Source of the DNA: Gambelia wislizenii
Lineage: Eukaryota > Chordata > Lepidosauria > Squamata > Crotaphytidae
Length of the DNA stretch: 64,000 nt
Direction of reading: 5' to 3'
Assembly: GCA_030847615.1 (NCBI GenBank)
Contig: JAUMIR010000002.1
Span: 118,614,309 to 118,678,308 of the forward strand
The translations under genes and the position numbers were made by a program. Shown here one piece after another: positions 1-10,511 of this stretch. Under the pieces are notes generated by a model. That model was not told the DNA's origin and ran no database searches. It saw only the letters and a program-made list of their open reading frames with translations. Positions within the stretch are counted from its first letter, which is position 1. Every line of letters begins with the position of its first letter.

Positions 1-520
1 TAAGGAGCTGTGGGCCTTCCCACTGGCCGTTGGTTCCAAGTGGCAAGAGAGTGACAGGTATCCCCCACACAGAGAGAAAACCTCTCAGCCAGCAGCCCTG
101 CACAGCAAAGAACCTTTTAACTTCAGGTTATCCCGGAGTAGTGTTGGCTGGAGGCACTGCCAAACAGCTGTCACACCACCACACCAATGTGGAGGAAAAT
201 GTGCATGTTGAAATTAAATCAAAGTGTCCATGTTGTACCTCTTGGACATGGTGAGTTACTGGTACAGGGTGTTTGTTTTTTTTTTCTTCTTCTTCTTCTC
301 CCATAGAGAGTGCTCACTGCTAGTAAACGTGTGCAGGTGATACTACTGATAGACCTGTTTTGATGTTTCTTACAATGTGTGTGAGTAGGATTTGGGGTCC
401 CGTTCAGAAGTGTTATCCCTGTTGTTGCATTCCACCAGTGTCTGCTTGTTCCATGCTCAGTGTGTGGGCATGGGGTGTGTGCATCCACTCACATATTGTT
501 TCTGTAGGTGCCTGAATATG
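1..520. other. No gene recognised; short TTC-rich run
   Basis: No coding region, SINE or LINE similarity is recognised. A short T-rich then (TTC)n run lies near 274-300. Open frames here are short and look like chance. Confidence 0.5.
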
Positions 521-660
521 AGTACAGGTCACTCCCCATATCCGTGGAAACAATGTCCATGGTTTCAGCTATCCACAGCTGAAAAAATAGGGACACATCC
601 CTAGAAAATGCCTAGAAAGTTGTCCTCACTAGGAATCACTAGGTCCTCCAACACAACTGT
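518..660. mobile_element. Fragment of a pogo/Tigger-like MITE
   Basis: The text contains the 'cccatatccgtgg ... ccatggtttcagctatccacag' pattern that also starts the TA-flanked MITE at 32484-32718 and recurs near 5980, 7763 and 8603. Only one end is clear here. The superfamily is inferred from end sequence and the TA target seen in the better copy. Confidence 0.4.
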
Positions 661-723
661 AGGGTATGTTTGCACCAGAAGTCCTTCATTTTAATAGGGT
701 TTGCTATTATCTGCCGTTTCACA

Positions 724-3665
724 TAATAATAATAATAATAATAAAATTTTATTTATATCCCGCCCCTCTGCAATGCAATCGGGGCGGCTTACAATATAAA
801 AACCCCATGGTCACCATACCCTAGCCCACCCACCCCTTAAAATAATATTAAATTACAAAGAATTAAAAACATGGATTAATTAAAATATATATAAATTAGA
901 AGAAAAAAAAATTTAAAACATACAATCATAGCCTAGAAAGGGCAGCTGAGTCTTGGGCCGGGATAATTATTCAGGAAAGGCCTGCCGGAAAAGATCCGTC
1001 TTGACAGCTTTTTTAAAGCTGTCTAAGGTGGTAGTAAGACGGATCTCGTCCGGCAGGCCATTCCATAATCTGGGAGCAGCAGCAGAGAAGGCCCTCTGGG
1101 AGGTCACCGACAGCCTTGTTTTCATAGGCTGTAACAGATTCCTCCCAGAGGACCGAAGTGTGCGGGGAGGGTCGTACGGAAGGAGGCGGTCCCGGAGGTA
1201 AGTTGGACCCAAGCCATGTAGGGCTTTAAAGGTCATAACCAACACCTTGTACTGTACCCGGAAACTAATAGGCAGCCAGTGGAGAGCTTTTAGCACCGGT
1301 GTTATATGCTCTCTTCTGGAAACACCAGAAATCAACCTGGCTGCCATGTTCTGGACTAGTTGAAGTTTCCGAGTCAAGCACAAGGGTAGCCCCATGTAGA
1401 GCGCATTACAGAAATCCAAACGGGAGGTTACCAGTGCATGTACCACAGTTTCGAGGTCCCTAGTTTCCAGGAAAGGGCGCAGCTGGCGTACCAGCCGAAG
1501 TTGATAACAGGCACTCCTGACCGTCGCATTAACCTGATTAGTCATCTGGAGCGACGGGTCCAGGAGCACCCCCAGACTGCGAACACAATCCTTGGAGGAG
1601 AGTGTAGTTCCATCCAGGATTGGAGTTTGTATTCCCAGACCTGGTTTTGGGCCTGTAACTGTTAGTACCTCCGTTTTGTCTGGATTCAGTCTCAATTTGT
1701 TTTTCCTCATCCAGTCCATTACTGCTTTAAGACAATCATTCAGAGGAGAGATGCCATCTGAAGTCGAAGCTGATGACCGAGACATGGAGAAGTATATCTG
1801 GGTGTCATCCGCATACTGATGACACCGCATTCCATGCCTCCGAATGACTTCTCCCAGCGGCTTCATATAGATGTTAAATAGCATCGGGGACAGGATGGCA
1901 CCCTGAGGAACGCCACAGTTAAGCTCTATTCTAGTAGAGCAACTGTCCCCAAGCCTCACCCTCTGGGATCTGCCCGAGAGGAAGGAACGGAACCACTGCA
2001 AAGCAGTGCCTCCAATTCCTAACTCCCTCAGGCGATCCAAGAGGATGGAATGGTCTATTGTATCAAAGGCCGCTGAGAGGTCCAAGAGCACCAACAGGGT
2101 CACACTACCCCTGTCGATACCCAAGCGGAGGTCATCAGCCAGAGCAACCATGGCAGTCTCCACTCCATAACCCGTCCTAAAGCCAGTTTGAAATGGATCT
2201 AGATAATCGGTTTCATCCAAGACAGCTTGGAGTTGGGAAGCTACCGCCCTCTCAATCACTTTGCTTAGAAAAGGCAGCAAAGAGACTGGCCTATAGTTGT
2301 TCCTGTCCAAGGGGTCCAGGGAAGGCTTTTTCAGGAGCGGCTTAACCACCGCTTCCTTCAGACAAGGTGGAAGGGAGCCCTCCCTGAAGGACGCATTGAT
2401 AATATCCCTAAGGAGTACTCTCGATGCGTCACCCCCTTGGGTGGCCAGCCAAGATGGACAGGGATCGAGGGGACAGGTCGTTTTCCTCACTCTACCAAGG
2501 AGCTTGTCCACGTCATCGGTACTCACAGATTGAAGCTGATCCAATAAAGTTTCATCAACGGAGTTGCTGGACACCTCGTCTATAGATTCAGTCATAACAC
2601 TGGCATCTAAGTCGGCTCTTATCCGAGAGATTTTATCTGCAAAGTGGATGTTAAATGCATCACAGCAGGCCGTTGTCGGGTTGAGTAAGGGGTTCTGCGC
2701 AGGTGGAATCTGCGTCAGCTCCCCCACCACCCTAAACAGTTCTGCTGGACGGGACTCTGCAGATGCAATACGTGCAGCGGAGAAAGACTTCTGCGCTGCA
2801 CGTATTGCCTCTCGATAAGAATTAAGGAAATTCCTATGACGAGTCTTGTCGGCTAAGAGTCGAGTCTTCCGCCAGGTGCGCTCTAGTCGTTGTCCAGCCT
2901 GCTTCATTTTCCTAAGCTCCTCTGAGTACCAGGGCTTACGGTTAGGAGCAGGCTGGAAAGGACGCTTGGGAGCGATTGTGTCAATAGCCTTGGTGAGGTC
3001 GGTGTTCCAAATATTAACCAAAGCTTCGACAGAATCACCGGCGTTACCAACCATTAAACCCTCCAAGGCTTTCTGGAATCCAATTGGTTCCATTAGCCTT
3101 CGAGGGCGGACCATTCTAATAGGTCCACCACCCCCGGTGGGGCAGACAGTGGCTCTTAGCTCCATCTTGACCAGGAAATGATCCGTCCATGACAATGCGG
3201 AGGTTTCAATCACCTCTGCCCACGGATATTCCTGTTCCGTACTAAAGGCCGCATCGAGGGTATGACCTGCACAGTGAGTAGGCCCGACAACCAATTGGGA
3301 TAGGCCCATGTTTGTCATGGATTCCATGAACTCCCGAGCTGCGCCAGTTAGATTTAGCAAGCTGGTCTCGAGTGGGATGTTGAAGTCGCCAAGAACTAAA
3401 AGTCTGGGCGACTCCAGCAGCAACTCTGAGACCAGCTGTGTTAGCTCGGTTAGGGAGTCTGTTAGACAACGGGGTGGCCGGTATACTAACAGAATCCCTA
3501 AGCTATCCCTGGACCTCAGGCTTAGGTACATACACTCGATGTATAAACGGTAAGTCCAGGAACGTGTCACCTGCTGATACGGTGGGCAGGTGACCTGTAC
3601 TGTTGTAGATGAACCCGTTAACTGCTTCGAATCACTTCAAGTGCAGCAGTTGTTGAAAACGGACA
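724..3665 (-). mobile_element. L2-type non-LTR retrotransposon (LINE), 5'-truncated
   Basis: The minus strand carries a partial AP endonuclease, a complete reverse transcriptase and a 3'UTR. The 3'UTR ends in a GC-rich 'gggcgggatataaataaa' block and an (ATT/TAA)n microsatellite tail at 724-745, as is usual for CR1/L2-group LINEs. Coding similarity upstream of the long frame fades near 3620-3665, inside the endonuclease, so this is a 5'-truncated copy. No ORF1 is present. No convincing target duplication was found. Confidence 0.85.
967..3570 (-). CDS. L2-type LINE ORF2: endonuclease (partial) plus reverse transcriptase
   Basis: This is an uninterrupted frame of about 867 codons. By rough residue position it shows the endonuclease motif GDFN at 61-64 and a TDH motif at 129-131 (the family's SDH position), then a linker. 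The reverse transcriptase follows: NNYRPVS near 424, LDLSAAFDTIDHS near 497-508, CGVPQG at 552-557 and the catalytic YADD at 586-589, with a thumb/C-terminal region to the stop. The family copies its RNA at a nicked target by target-primed reverse transcription in the nucleus. The codon at 3570 is GTG and similarity continues upstream, so it is not a true start; the first part of the endonuclease is missing. An open frame this long with intact catalytic aspartates suggests a fairly young insertion. CR1-group alternatives are possible, but the AFDTIDHS style fits L2. Confidence 0.85.
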   Translation of the reverse strand: MTRSWTYRLYIECMYLSLRSRDSLGILLVYRPPRCLTDSLTELTQLVSELLLESPRLLVLGDFNIPLETSLLNLTGAAREFMESMTNMGLSQLVVGPTHCAGHTLDAAFSTEQEYPWAEVIETSALSWTDHFLVKMELRATVCPTGGGGPIRMVRPRRLMEPIGFQKALEGLMVGNAGDSVEALVNIWNTDLTKAIDTIAPKRPFQPAPNRKPWYSEELRKMKQAGQRLERTWRKTRLLADKTRHRNFLNSYREAIRAAQKSFSAARIASAESRPAELFRVVGELTQIPPAQNPLLNPTTACCDAFNIHFADKISRIRADLDASVMTESIDEVSSNSVDETLLDQLQSVSTDDVDKLLGRVRKTTCPLDPCPSWLATQGGDASRVLLRDIINASFREGSLPPCLKEAVVKPLLKKPSLDPLDRNNYRPVSLLPFLSKVIERAVASQLQAVLDETDYLDPFQTGFRTGYGVETAMVALADDLRLGIDRGSVTLLVLLDLSAAFDTIDHSILLDRLRELGIGGTALQWFRSFLSGRSQRVRLGDSCSTRIELNCGVPQGAILSPMLFNIYMKPLGEVIRRHGMRCHQYADDTQIYFSMSRSSASTSDGISPLNDCLKAVMDWMRKNKLRLNPDKTEVLTVTGPKPGLGIQTPILDGTTLSSKDCVRSLGVLLDPSLQMTNQVNATVRSACYQLRLVRQLRPFLETRDLETVVHALVTSRLDFCNALYMGLPLCLTRKLQLVQNMAARLISGVSRREHITPVLKALHWLPISFRVQYKVLVMTFKALHGLGPTYLRDRLLPYDPPRTLRSSGRNLLQPMKTRLSVTSQRAFSAAAPRLWNGLPDEIRLTTTLDSFKKAVKTDLFRQAFPE

Positions 3666-4362
3666 TAAATCCGATTTGACTTGACTAGTACATATTCTCC
3701 CCTTGCCCACAGAAGAAAATGATTTCCTCTCTCAAAGAATGTTTCTCCTCTAGAACCAGTGACTTCTTCGGAGCTATTTAGAATCTACAGTCAAAAGATA
3801 TGGTTGAGATATGCCTCTCCTGCAGACACACACCTGACATTGGCATCAACCTTGAACTGCAGTCACCTTAAATTGCTCATAGAATCCCTCAGAAAGTTAA
3901 GTTGGTGACCTTACTGGGGAGGGGGAAATCTGTAAACACTCTGGTGACTCTAGTGCCAGGAACAGGGAGTAGGAATAGCAGTAAACATTGCCACTCATTG
4001 CAGATGTTGTCTTTCATATGCCAACAGAAGCCAAACATGCTTATGAAGGGAAGTAAATACAGCCCCCAAAAGCAAGCAAAGCACAGAGTTAGTTCTTCAC
4101 TAGTTTGAGCATTTAATTAAACAAGATCAGATTTGCATCTAGACTACGGTCATGGGACCCCATAAAGTTTTACTTACTCTCTCTACTTAACAGGGCTACT
4201 GTAGGAGGGATGCAAAAAATGCCTTGCTACCTACTAAGCTGCAGAGATATAATGTAGCTGGTTCCACGTCTGATAGAGGGAAGATGAAATGAGCCACCCT
4301 CCATTGTCACTGTTGGACCTTTACTCTGTATGAACTCCGCTCCTCTCCTCTTTTACTTTCAG
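3666..4362. other. No feature recognised
   Basis: AT-rich single-copy-looking DNA. It ends in a pyrimidine-rich tract (about 4330-4360) that belongs to the splice acceptor of the next feature. Confidence 0.5.
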
Positions 4363-4422
4363 AGACTGGCTGATGCAGCAGAGAGGTTTCAGAAAGCCCA
4401 TCGCTGGCAAGACAACATCAAG
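4363..4422 (+). CDS. Candidate internal exon of an unidentified host gene
   Basis: A 60-bp segment is bounded by a strong acceptor (pyrimidine tract ending TTTTACTTTCAG at 4351-4362) and a consensus donor (AAG|GTAAAT, GT at 4423). Read from its first base it encodes 20 residues, starting RLADAAERFQ and ending WQDNIK. This stretch is charged and helix-like. The +1 frame is closed by a TGA and the +2 frame is open. The exon is symmetric (phase 0-0). I do not recognise the protein. No other exon of the same gene was found, so the window would be largely intronic if this is real. A chance pairing of splice sites remains possible. Confidence 0.5.
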
Positions 4423-5957
4423 GTAAATCTCCAAATCACATTTGGGGGCCTGCACCCATGTCAAAGGTTAACTCCACTTTCTGCCCCCAGTTCCCAATAA
4501 ATTGGTCTAATATGCACCTGTGAAAACTCCTCACCAGCACACTGTTTAAAAAACCCCGTTGCTGTACGTATGTTGTATGTGAAGTTCAACCCTTATGCAA
4601 AATATATTTATAATGCAAAAGCTATTATAAATATATCTGTCTGACAGATTTATTAATGGTTTTGAATGGCACTCCAAAAGCAGCTCTGGAGTTTATGCAT
4701 CTTCTCTCAGGGATGGACAATTTTGCTATAATTCTCATATTGTATTTGCATATGACTCCAGATGTTCATGTGACTGTCAGTATACTCATATCCTTAAAAA
4801 GCATCATAGCATGAGCACTTTGGGGCCCTACATTAATCAAATAATTTTTAATGGAATCAGATTTTTTAAAAAATGCTTGGGCAGTCATTTCTTTAATATA
4901 AGCCTGCTTCTCTTTCTGGGTATTTTTTTGGGGGGGCAGGGGAGAAGGGGGAGTCTCACAGTTCTTCACACAGTCATGAAGTTTTGTTCTGTGTCCTCTG
5001 CTTTATTTCTCTTCTTTCTTTGTGCCCCCACTCTCCTTTCTTTCTAGCTCTCTAATTTTTAAAGCAAGCTCAAGTTCATACATGGATGCCCTGCTTCTTG
5101 TCTGTTAGTCCCTTGGTGCCTGCCAGCCATAATGAAAGTGAATGAAGTCATTTTCAGCTCATTTTTCGTATTGCCTCTGTCTACATGTGCCAGTAATAAG
5201 CCTAGTCAGAAGACAGAAGGTGAAGGTCAAGCAAATGGTTAAAAACTTTGGATTTTAGGTTGCTCTGGAGAGCAATCCAAGGGGCTTAAAACCTTGCCAT
5301 CTTACTAGCCCAAAAAGCTATGTGCAGGGGGTGCTCAGCTAATTTGCAGGGTGTGGGGAGGTGGTCCTTGAGTGAAAAGGACAATGGATGTCAGGCCTTT
5401 CTCTTTCCATTCACATTTGTATATTATTCAACACCACTTATTCCAGTTAGGGTGGAATGAGCAATCTAAGATGGTGTCAAGGAAATGTTGCTGTTTTAAT
5501 GATTGCATTTGACTTTGTAATTATGTCTGTGCTAAAGCTCAGCAAGAAATTGTGGTATTCTGCTTGGAAATGCATTCAGATTATAACAGCAAGACAAAAG
5601 GAAGATAAGGTTCACATTTTCTTTCAGAAACATCATTAGTGCAAATAAATACCAAAGAAACTCAAACCAGCCCTCCTCACAGATTTTGTAAGAAGGAATG
5701 GGGAGAGGGAAAGTCCCCTGATGATGGCTTCTTCTTTTAAAATTGTATTGCTTTGTCCATGAGTATTCTTTGAATGTATTTGTTTATTTAATTCATTTTT
5801 ATACTGTCCAATAGCTAAACCAGTGCATGGTCCATAGTCCTTCGGGGTCCTCAGAGGAGCCTCTTGTGTTGGTCAAAAGTGAGTGAAAGGAGAATGTTCA
5901 GAATGGGCTTTTCGTGTCTGTCCTCCACCCATTGGTCAGTTGTTCCCTAGCTGCTGA
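4423..5957. other. No gene recognised
   Basis: AT-rich intron-like or intergenic sequence. A short T-rich block at 5780-5815 resembles the worn 3' tail of a CR1/L2-type LINE, but nothing else supports it. Confidence 0.4.
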
Positions 5958-5964
5958 TCACAAA

Positions 5965-6163
5965 CACTCCCAACTAAATACAATAAAACTTTGCATGCTC
6001 AAGTCCCATTGTATACAATGGTATAATAAAATGGCATCCCTTATATAAAATAGTGAATAGCAAGGTTTGCTTTTTGGAATTATTCCTTCTTTTCCGTTTT
6101 TCCTTGAACCACATTTTCAAGCTGTGGTTCGTTGAATCCATGGATACAGAGAGTCGGGCTGTA
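5965..6163. mobile_element. Tigger-like TA MITE, degenerate copy
   Basis: It shares the internal blocks 'ctcaagtccca..gtataca', 'cccttatataaaat' and 'gaatccatggata' with the copies at 7735-7977 and, in reverse, 32484-32718. The right end reads '..gggctgTA', consistent with a TA target. The left terminus is eroded. Confidence 0.5.
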
Positions 6164-6536
6164 TTTATTTATTTATTTAAATAGTTGTATCCTGGCTAAA
6201 TGCAAGCATCTAGCAGTATAAACAAACACAGGGGCAAATCGCAACCTTGCCACCTTTGAATCTTGGATCGAAGAGGTTTTCAGAAAGGATAATAATCTAG
6301 AGCATTATTAGGTTTGTTGACCTATATACTGTACACTGTTATTAGAGGGAAGGGGTGCTCTTCACCTTAGACAGCAAACAAAAAAAGTCTTGGGTTACTC
6401 CTGAGCAAAGCAGACCATGGAACAGCCTTAAGGCAGGAAATAAGACTTCACAGAATTTCAAATCCCTTCCAAGATTCACCTTCCCTCAAAACACTGACTT
6501 GTTTAGCAGTAAATGGATGTACAGTATTGCTAAAAT

Positions 6537-6562
6537 GTGTGTGTGTATGTGTGTGTGTGTTT
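6537..6562. repeat. (GT)n microsatellite
   Basis: Runs of tgtg with one interruption. Confidence 0.9.
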
Positions 6563-6847
6563 GAAATGTTGCTGCCTATGAAACTTCTCATTTTGACAAG
6601 CTTATTTAGAACAAAGGGAGATGGTTGGAGGGAGCAACTTTCAAAGGTCACTGTAAAAAAAAAAAGGCTCGAGTGTATGGTCTGAGCTTAGACAAGTTGC
6701 TTTGTGGGACTGCAGCTTCCTGACAGCACCACAACTTCAGCAGCGTGAGCAGCGTCCATTCTGAGTGGGGGTTATGGGAGCTGTATTTCCATGCTCTGGT
6801 TCCATTGCAGCACATCCCATAGCCAACAATCCTGCTTTCTCCAGCAA

Positions 6848-6905
6848 GGTGTGTGCATGTGTGTGCGCGCACACACACACACGCATACACACATACACAT
6901 ACATG
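6848..6905. repeat. (TG)n/(CG)/(CA)n compound microsatellite
   Basis: A tgtg stretch passes through gcgcgc into a long cacaca run. The tract is self-complementary about its gcgcgc centre and could form a cruciform or Z-DNA. Confidence 0.9.
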
Positions 6906-7256
6906 TAATTTGACATTCTTTTTACTTCATTCAAGGATCAAAGGGCAAGCACTCTGAGCACTGCTAAAGTCTGTTGTTATAACTTTACACCTGAGTGAGT
7001 TTGAGACCTGAGACTCAACCAGAGTATCATTTGTGAAAAGACAAAGGGTGAAACATGCACTGAATGACAATGTGTAACCCACTGAGGCCTCTCAAGGTAC
7101 TGTGGAAATTTCTGTTCAGAATGGAGGATAAAAAACAAAAGCAGGGACAGGGCTTGCAATAAAGGGGATATTACAGAGTGGATTGTGGGGAGTAAAACAG
7201 GAATGGAACCTGTGTTAGCCCCAAGGGACATGGGGATCATATCTTAAAGAGTGCTT

Positions 7257-8285
7257 TGATAAGTTGTTATTGTTAACTGTTGTCAAGTGGAGTTTGACTT
7301 ATGGTGACACTATGAGTGAGAGACCTCAAAGTCATCCTATCATCAATGGCTCTGCTCAGGTCTTGCAGACATAGGGCCGTGACTTCCTTGATTGAGTCTA
7401 TCCATCTGGACTGCGGTCATCCTCTTTTCCTAATGCCTTCTACTTTCCCAAGCATGATTGTCTTTTCTAGTGAGTCATGTCTGCTCATGATATGTCCAAG
7501 GTATGAAAGTCTCAGTTTAGTCATCCTGGCTTCTGGAAAGAGTTCAGGCTTGATTTGCTCTAGGACCCACTGATTTGTCTTTTTAGCAGTCCATGGTATC
7601 TGTGTAACTCTTCTTCAGCACATTTCAAATGTGTTGATTTTCTTATCAGCTTTCTTCACTCTCCTGCTTTTACAACCATACATAGAGATGGGAAATATGA
7701 TAGCATGAACAATCCTAACTTTTAGTATTCAATGATACAGGGATACATTTGGTATTCAATGATACAGATACTTGGTATCCGCTGGGGTTTGGTTCCAGCA
7801 CCTCCCATGGATACCAAAATCTGTGGCTGCTCAAGTCTCATTATATACGCTAGCATAGTAAAATGGTGTCCCTTATATAAAATGGTGAACAGCAAGGTTT
7901 GCTTTTTTGGAATATTTTTAAGAAATATATTTTCAAGCTATGGTTGGTTGAATCTGTGGATAAGGAGGGCCAACAGTATGTCTTTATACTTCAGAATCTT
8001 ATCTAGTTCCCTTGTAGCTGTCTTTCCAAGTCCCAGTCTTCTGATTTCTTGACTATGGTCTCCATTCTAATTAATTATTGAGCCAAGGTATGGAAAATCT
8101 TGAACAATTTCATTGTCTTCGTTCTCTGCTTTAGAGTTATGTAAATCATCTGTTATCATTATTTTTGTTTTCTTAATGTTTAACTGTAAACCAGCCATTC
8201 CACTTTATTCCTTGACCTTCTTCAGTAGTTGTTCCAAGTCTTCACTATTTTCTGCTAGTATAAGTAGCTCATAGTATATAAATCA
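7257..8285 (-). pseudogene. BovB (RTE) LINE, end of reverse transcriptase and 3' terminus, split by a MITE
   Basis: On the minus strand, starting at 8285, degraded coding text resembles the BovB C-terminal RT part. Recognisable pieces are 'LNIKKTKIM', 'VQDFPYLGSIIN', 'GKTATRELDKILKYK', then past a MITE (about 7735-7977) 'SYLGHIMS..DSLEKTIMLGK', and finally the 3' end near 7262 with 'gtgacaccataagtc..'-type text. Several stops and frame changes break it, so no product is expected. BovB supplies the machinery that Sauria-type SINEs are thought to use, and the SINE tails in this window resemble this 3' end. Confidence 0.75.
7735..7977. mobile_element. Tigger-like TA MITE inserted in BovB
   Basis: It lies between two parts of the BovB reading text (…aatcctaactttta / tatgtctttatacttc…). 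Internal blocks 'ccatggataccaaaatctgtgg', 'ctcaagtct' and 'cccttatataaaatggtgaa' match the other family members. The right end 'ggagggccaacagTA' is clear. The left end has a small local duplication of 'ggtattcaatgatacag'. Confidence 0.65.
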
Positions 8286-8304
8286 GAAGCCAAGATCAGA
8301 GGGC

Positions 8305-8520
8305 CTTTCACATTACACAGATATAGCACTATGATTCCACTTTAACTGCTCTGGCTGCATCTTATAGAATCCTGGGATTTGTAGTTTGAAGAGGCCCTAT
8401 AGCTTGGTGCCTAAGAATTTTAAATTCTCCTCCCTAAACTGTAAATCCCACAGTCCCATAGGAAGTTGTCATAGCAATTAAAGTGGAAGCATAGTGGTAT
8501 AATTGTGTGAAAGGGCCTCA
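8305..8520. mobile_element. Palindromic MITE, 'CTACAAATCCCAGGATT' family (copy 1)
   Basis: The two halves are inverted: 'cctttcacattac ... ccactttaactgc ... atcctgggatttgtagttt' reads against 'aaactgtaaatcccacag ... gcaattaaagtgg ... gtgtgaaaggg'. Related copies lie at 19253-19450, 31552-31778 and 47095-47305. It is non-coding. The superfamily is not certain. Confidence 0.65.
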
Positions 8521-8602
8521 AAATGAGGGGGAATATTCTGTATTACAATTACACCATGATTGCTCCAGTGTTGGACAGCAGCCAAAGGTATGTCCTGTGT
8601 AA

Positions 8603-8833
8603 CATATAGGTTGATCCTTGTATCCATGGGGGCTGTATTCCAAGACACCCCCCCATGGATACCTGAAACCGTGGATGATAAGGAGCCCTGATTTTTAAAT
8701 AAGATTAACGTCATAGGTTGACCATAGAATTGCACTGGAGGACCTAGAAATGCCTATAGAGAGCATATTTTTTCAGATATGGATAAGTGAAACCAAGAAT
8801 ACTGGCTCTGTGGATACAGGGGTCGATCTGTGC
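8603..8833. mobile_element. Tigger-like MITE, diverged copy
   Basis: Imperfect terminal inverted repeats: left 'aggttgatccttgtatccatgg' against the reverse complement of the right 'ctgtggatacaggggtcgatct'. The interior is diverged from the copy at 32484-32718. Confidence 0.6.
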
Positions 8834-9004
8834 TTTCATTATAGAATATTATGGGATATCTGCATTTTTCCAGGATTCAGATGGCAGCAAAAATTTTCCT
8901 CTCATTTTCATCTCCACTGCTGTTACAAGAATTGTGTGAAAAGTGATTACAGCCTGGTGACTTACCTGCCGCTCCACACTTTCTTGCCAAATATCAAAAA
9001 ATGA

Positions 9005-9700
9005 TATGAAGAGTCCCTTTGGACCTCTCTAGTCCAGCATTCTGTTCATACACTGGCCAATCAGATGCTTATGGGAAGCCCACCACAAAGGCTTAGGAGA
9101 AAGAGCATTCTCTCGCTCATTTTCACTAGCATATCTCCTTGGATACTAGAGTTAAATACATAGCTGTCATGACCACTAGCTATCACCAGCCTTATCCTCC
9201 ATGAATATGTCCAATTTCCTTTTAAAGCCAACCTTAGTGTTGGTTATCACTACACTGTAGCAAAGTCTTGTCTATGTGCTACATGAAGGATTTCCTTTTA
9301 TCAGTCCTGAATTTCCTACTGCTCCATTCAGCAGAAAACTCCAGGTTCTAGTACTATGGAGAGGAAGAAAAGCTTTTTCCTGTCCACTTTATCTACAGCA
9401 TGCACAGTTTCCCACATCATGTCCCCTTTACTTGTCTTTTTTTCTAAGCTAAACATCTGCCAGTGTGGTAAAATCTCCTAATGGGGAATTGCTCCAGTGC
9501 CTTGGTCATTTTGGTCGCCGTTTTCTTCATTCTTTCTAGCTCTACCATGTCTTTTTCAGATATAGTACCCAGGCCAATCTCTGCTTCCTGTTCTTTTAAC
9601 CAGTTTGCTGTCCGCCTATACTTAATGCCCCCCTCCAGGTGCCTCTGGCATATGCTTTTTTATCTGTAGCCCTCACATTTCCAACTGAATATTACATTTT
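9005..9700 (-). mobile_element. Ancient CR1/L3-like LINE fragment
   Basis: Text such as 'ccaatttccttttaaagcc..ccttagtgttggttatcactac' and 'aggatttccttttatcagtcctgaatttcc' is typical of the old vertebrate CR1/L3 3' coding part read on the minus strand. No frame survives. Assignment is by pattern memory only. Confidence 0.4.
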
Positions 9701-9984
9701 ATGTTATACTCAGGGCCTATGTCTACTGATTCCCATTTGGGCAATCCAAAACAATATTCTCCATGTTCTCAAGGGATTATTCTGCTTGAACTAGAAGCTG
9801 CGCTCTCCTGTCAGTTTTTCCACATGATTCAGTTTAAAATCTGCTCTGCTACCTCATTAAGTAGAAGTCTGCTTAAGTATTAAGCAGAAGAAGGCTGGTT
9901 CCATTCTGGTTCAGATGGAGCCTGTCCCTCTGTACAGACCTGACTGGTCCCAAAACATACCCCAGAGCCTAACAAATCTAAAGT

Positions 9985-10178
9985 CCTCTGCTCTGCTGTT
10001 CAACAGAGGAATAGGCTACCTCAGAGTGTGGTGGAGTCTCCTTCTTTGGAGGTTTTTAAACAGAGGCTGGATGGCCATCTGTCAAGCGTGCTTTGATTGT
10101 GTGTTCCTGCATGGCAGGGGGTTGGACTGGATGGTCCTTGTGGCTTCTTCCAGCTCTATGATTCTATGATTTTATACA
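9985..10178 (+). mobile_element. CR1 LINE 3' end
   Basis: It carries the standard CR1 terminus: 'ggtggagtctccttctttggagg', 'aacagaggctggatggccat', 'gggttggactggatgg', ending in the short direct repeat 'atgattctatgatt'. Only the last 190 bp remain. Confidence 0.85.
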
Positions 10179-10511
10179 CGAGTACCTCATCCATGCATTC
10201 AGAATATTCAGCTTCACCATGTAGCAGCCCCTGAACATGGAACAGAGAGCGGGGGTGGGAGTAAGCTTCCTTAGAGATCCTGACCTTCACCTTCTTACCT
10301 CGCAACCCAAATTGGGCTTCCGTGACTTCTTGACTACATTTCCCCATGCGGTTGGTCCCAAAGTCCATGCTAGAACTGTCGACCAAGCTACTTTGATGGT
10401 GTGTAATGTAGGGATAAACAGAATATTTGAAAATGTTCAAAAAATATGTAAGGAAAATCTGATAAGGAGGATCTTCAACTGACAAGAATCTGTACAGTTC
10501 AAAAAAGCACA

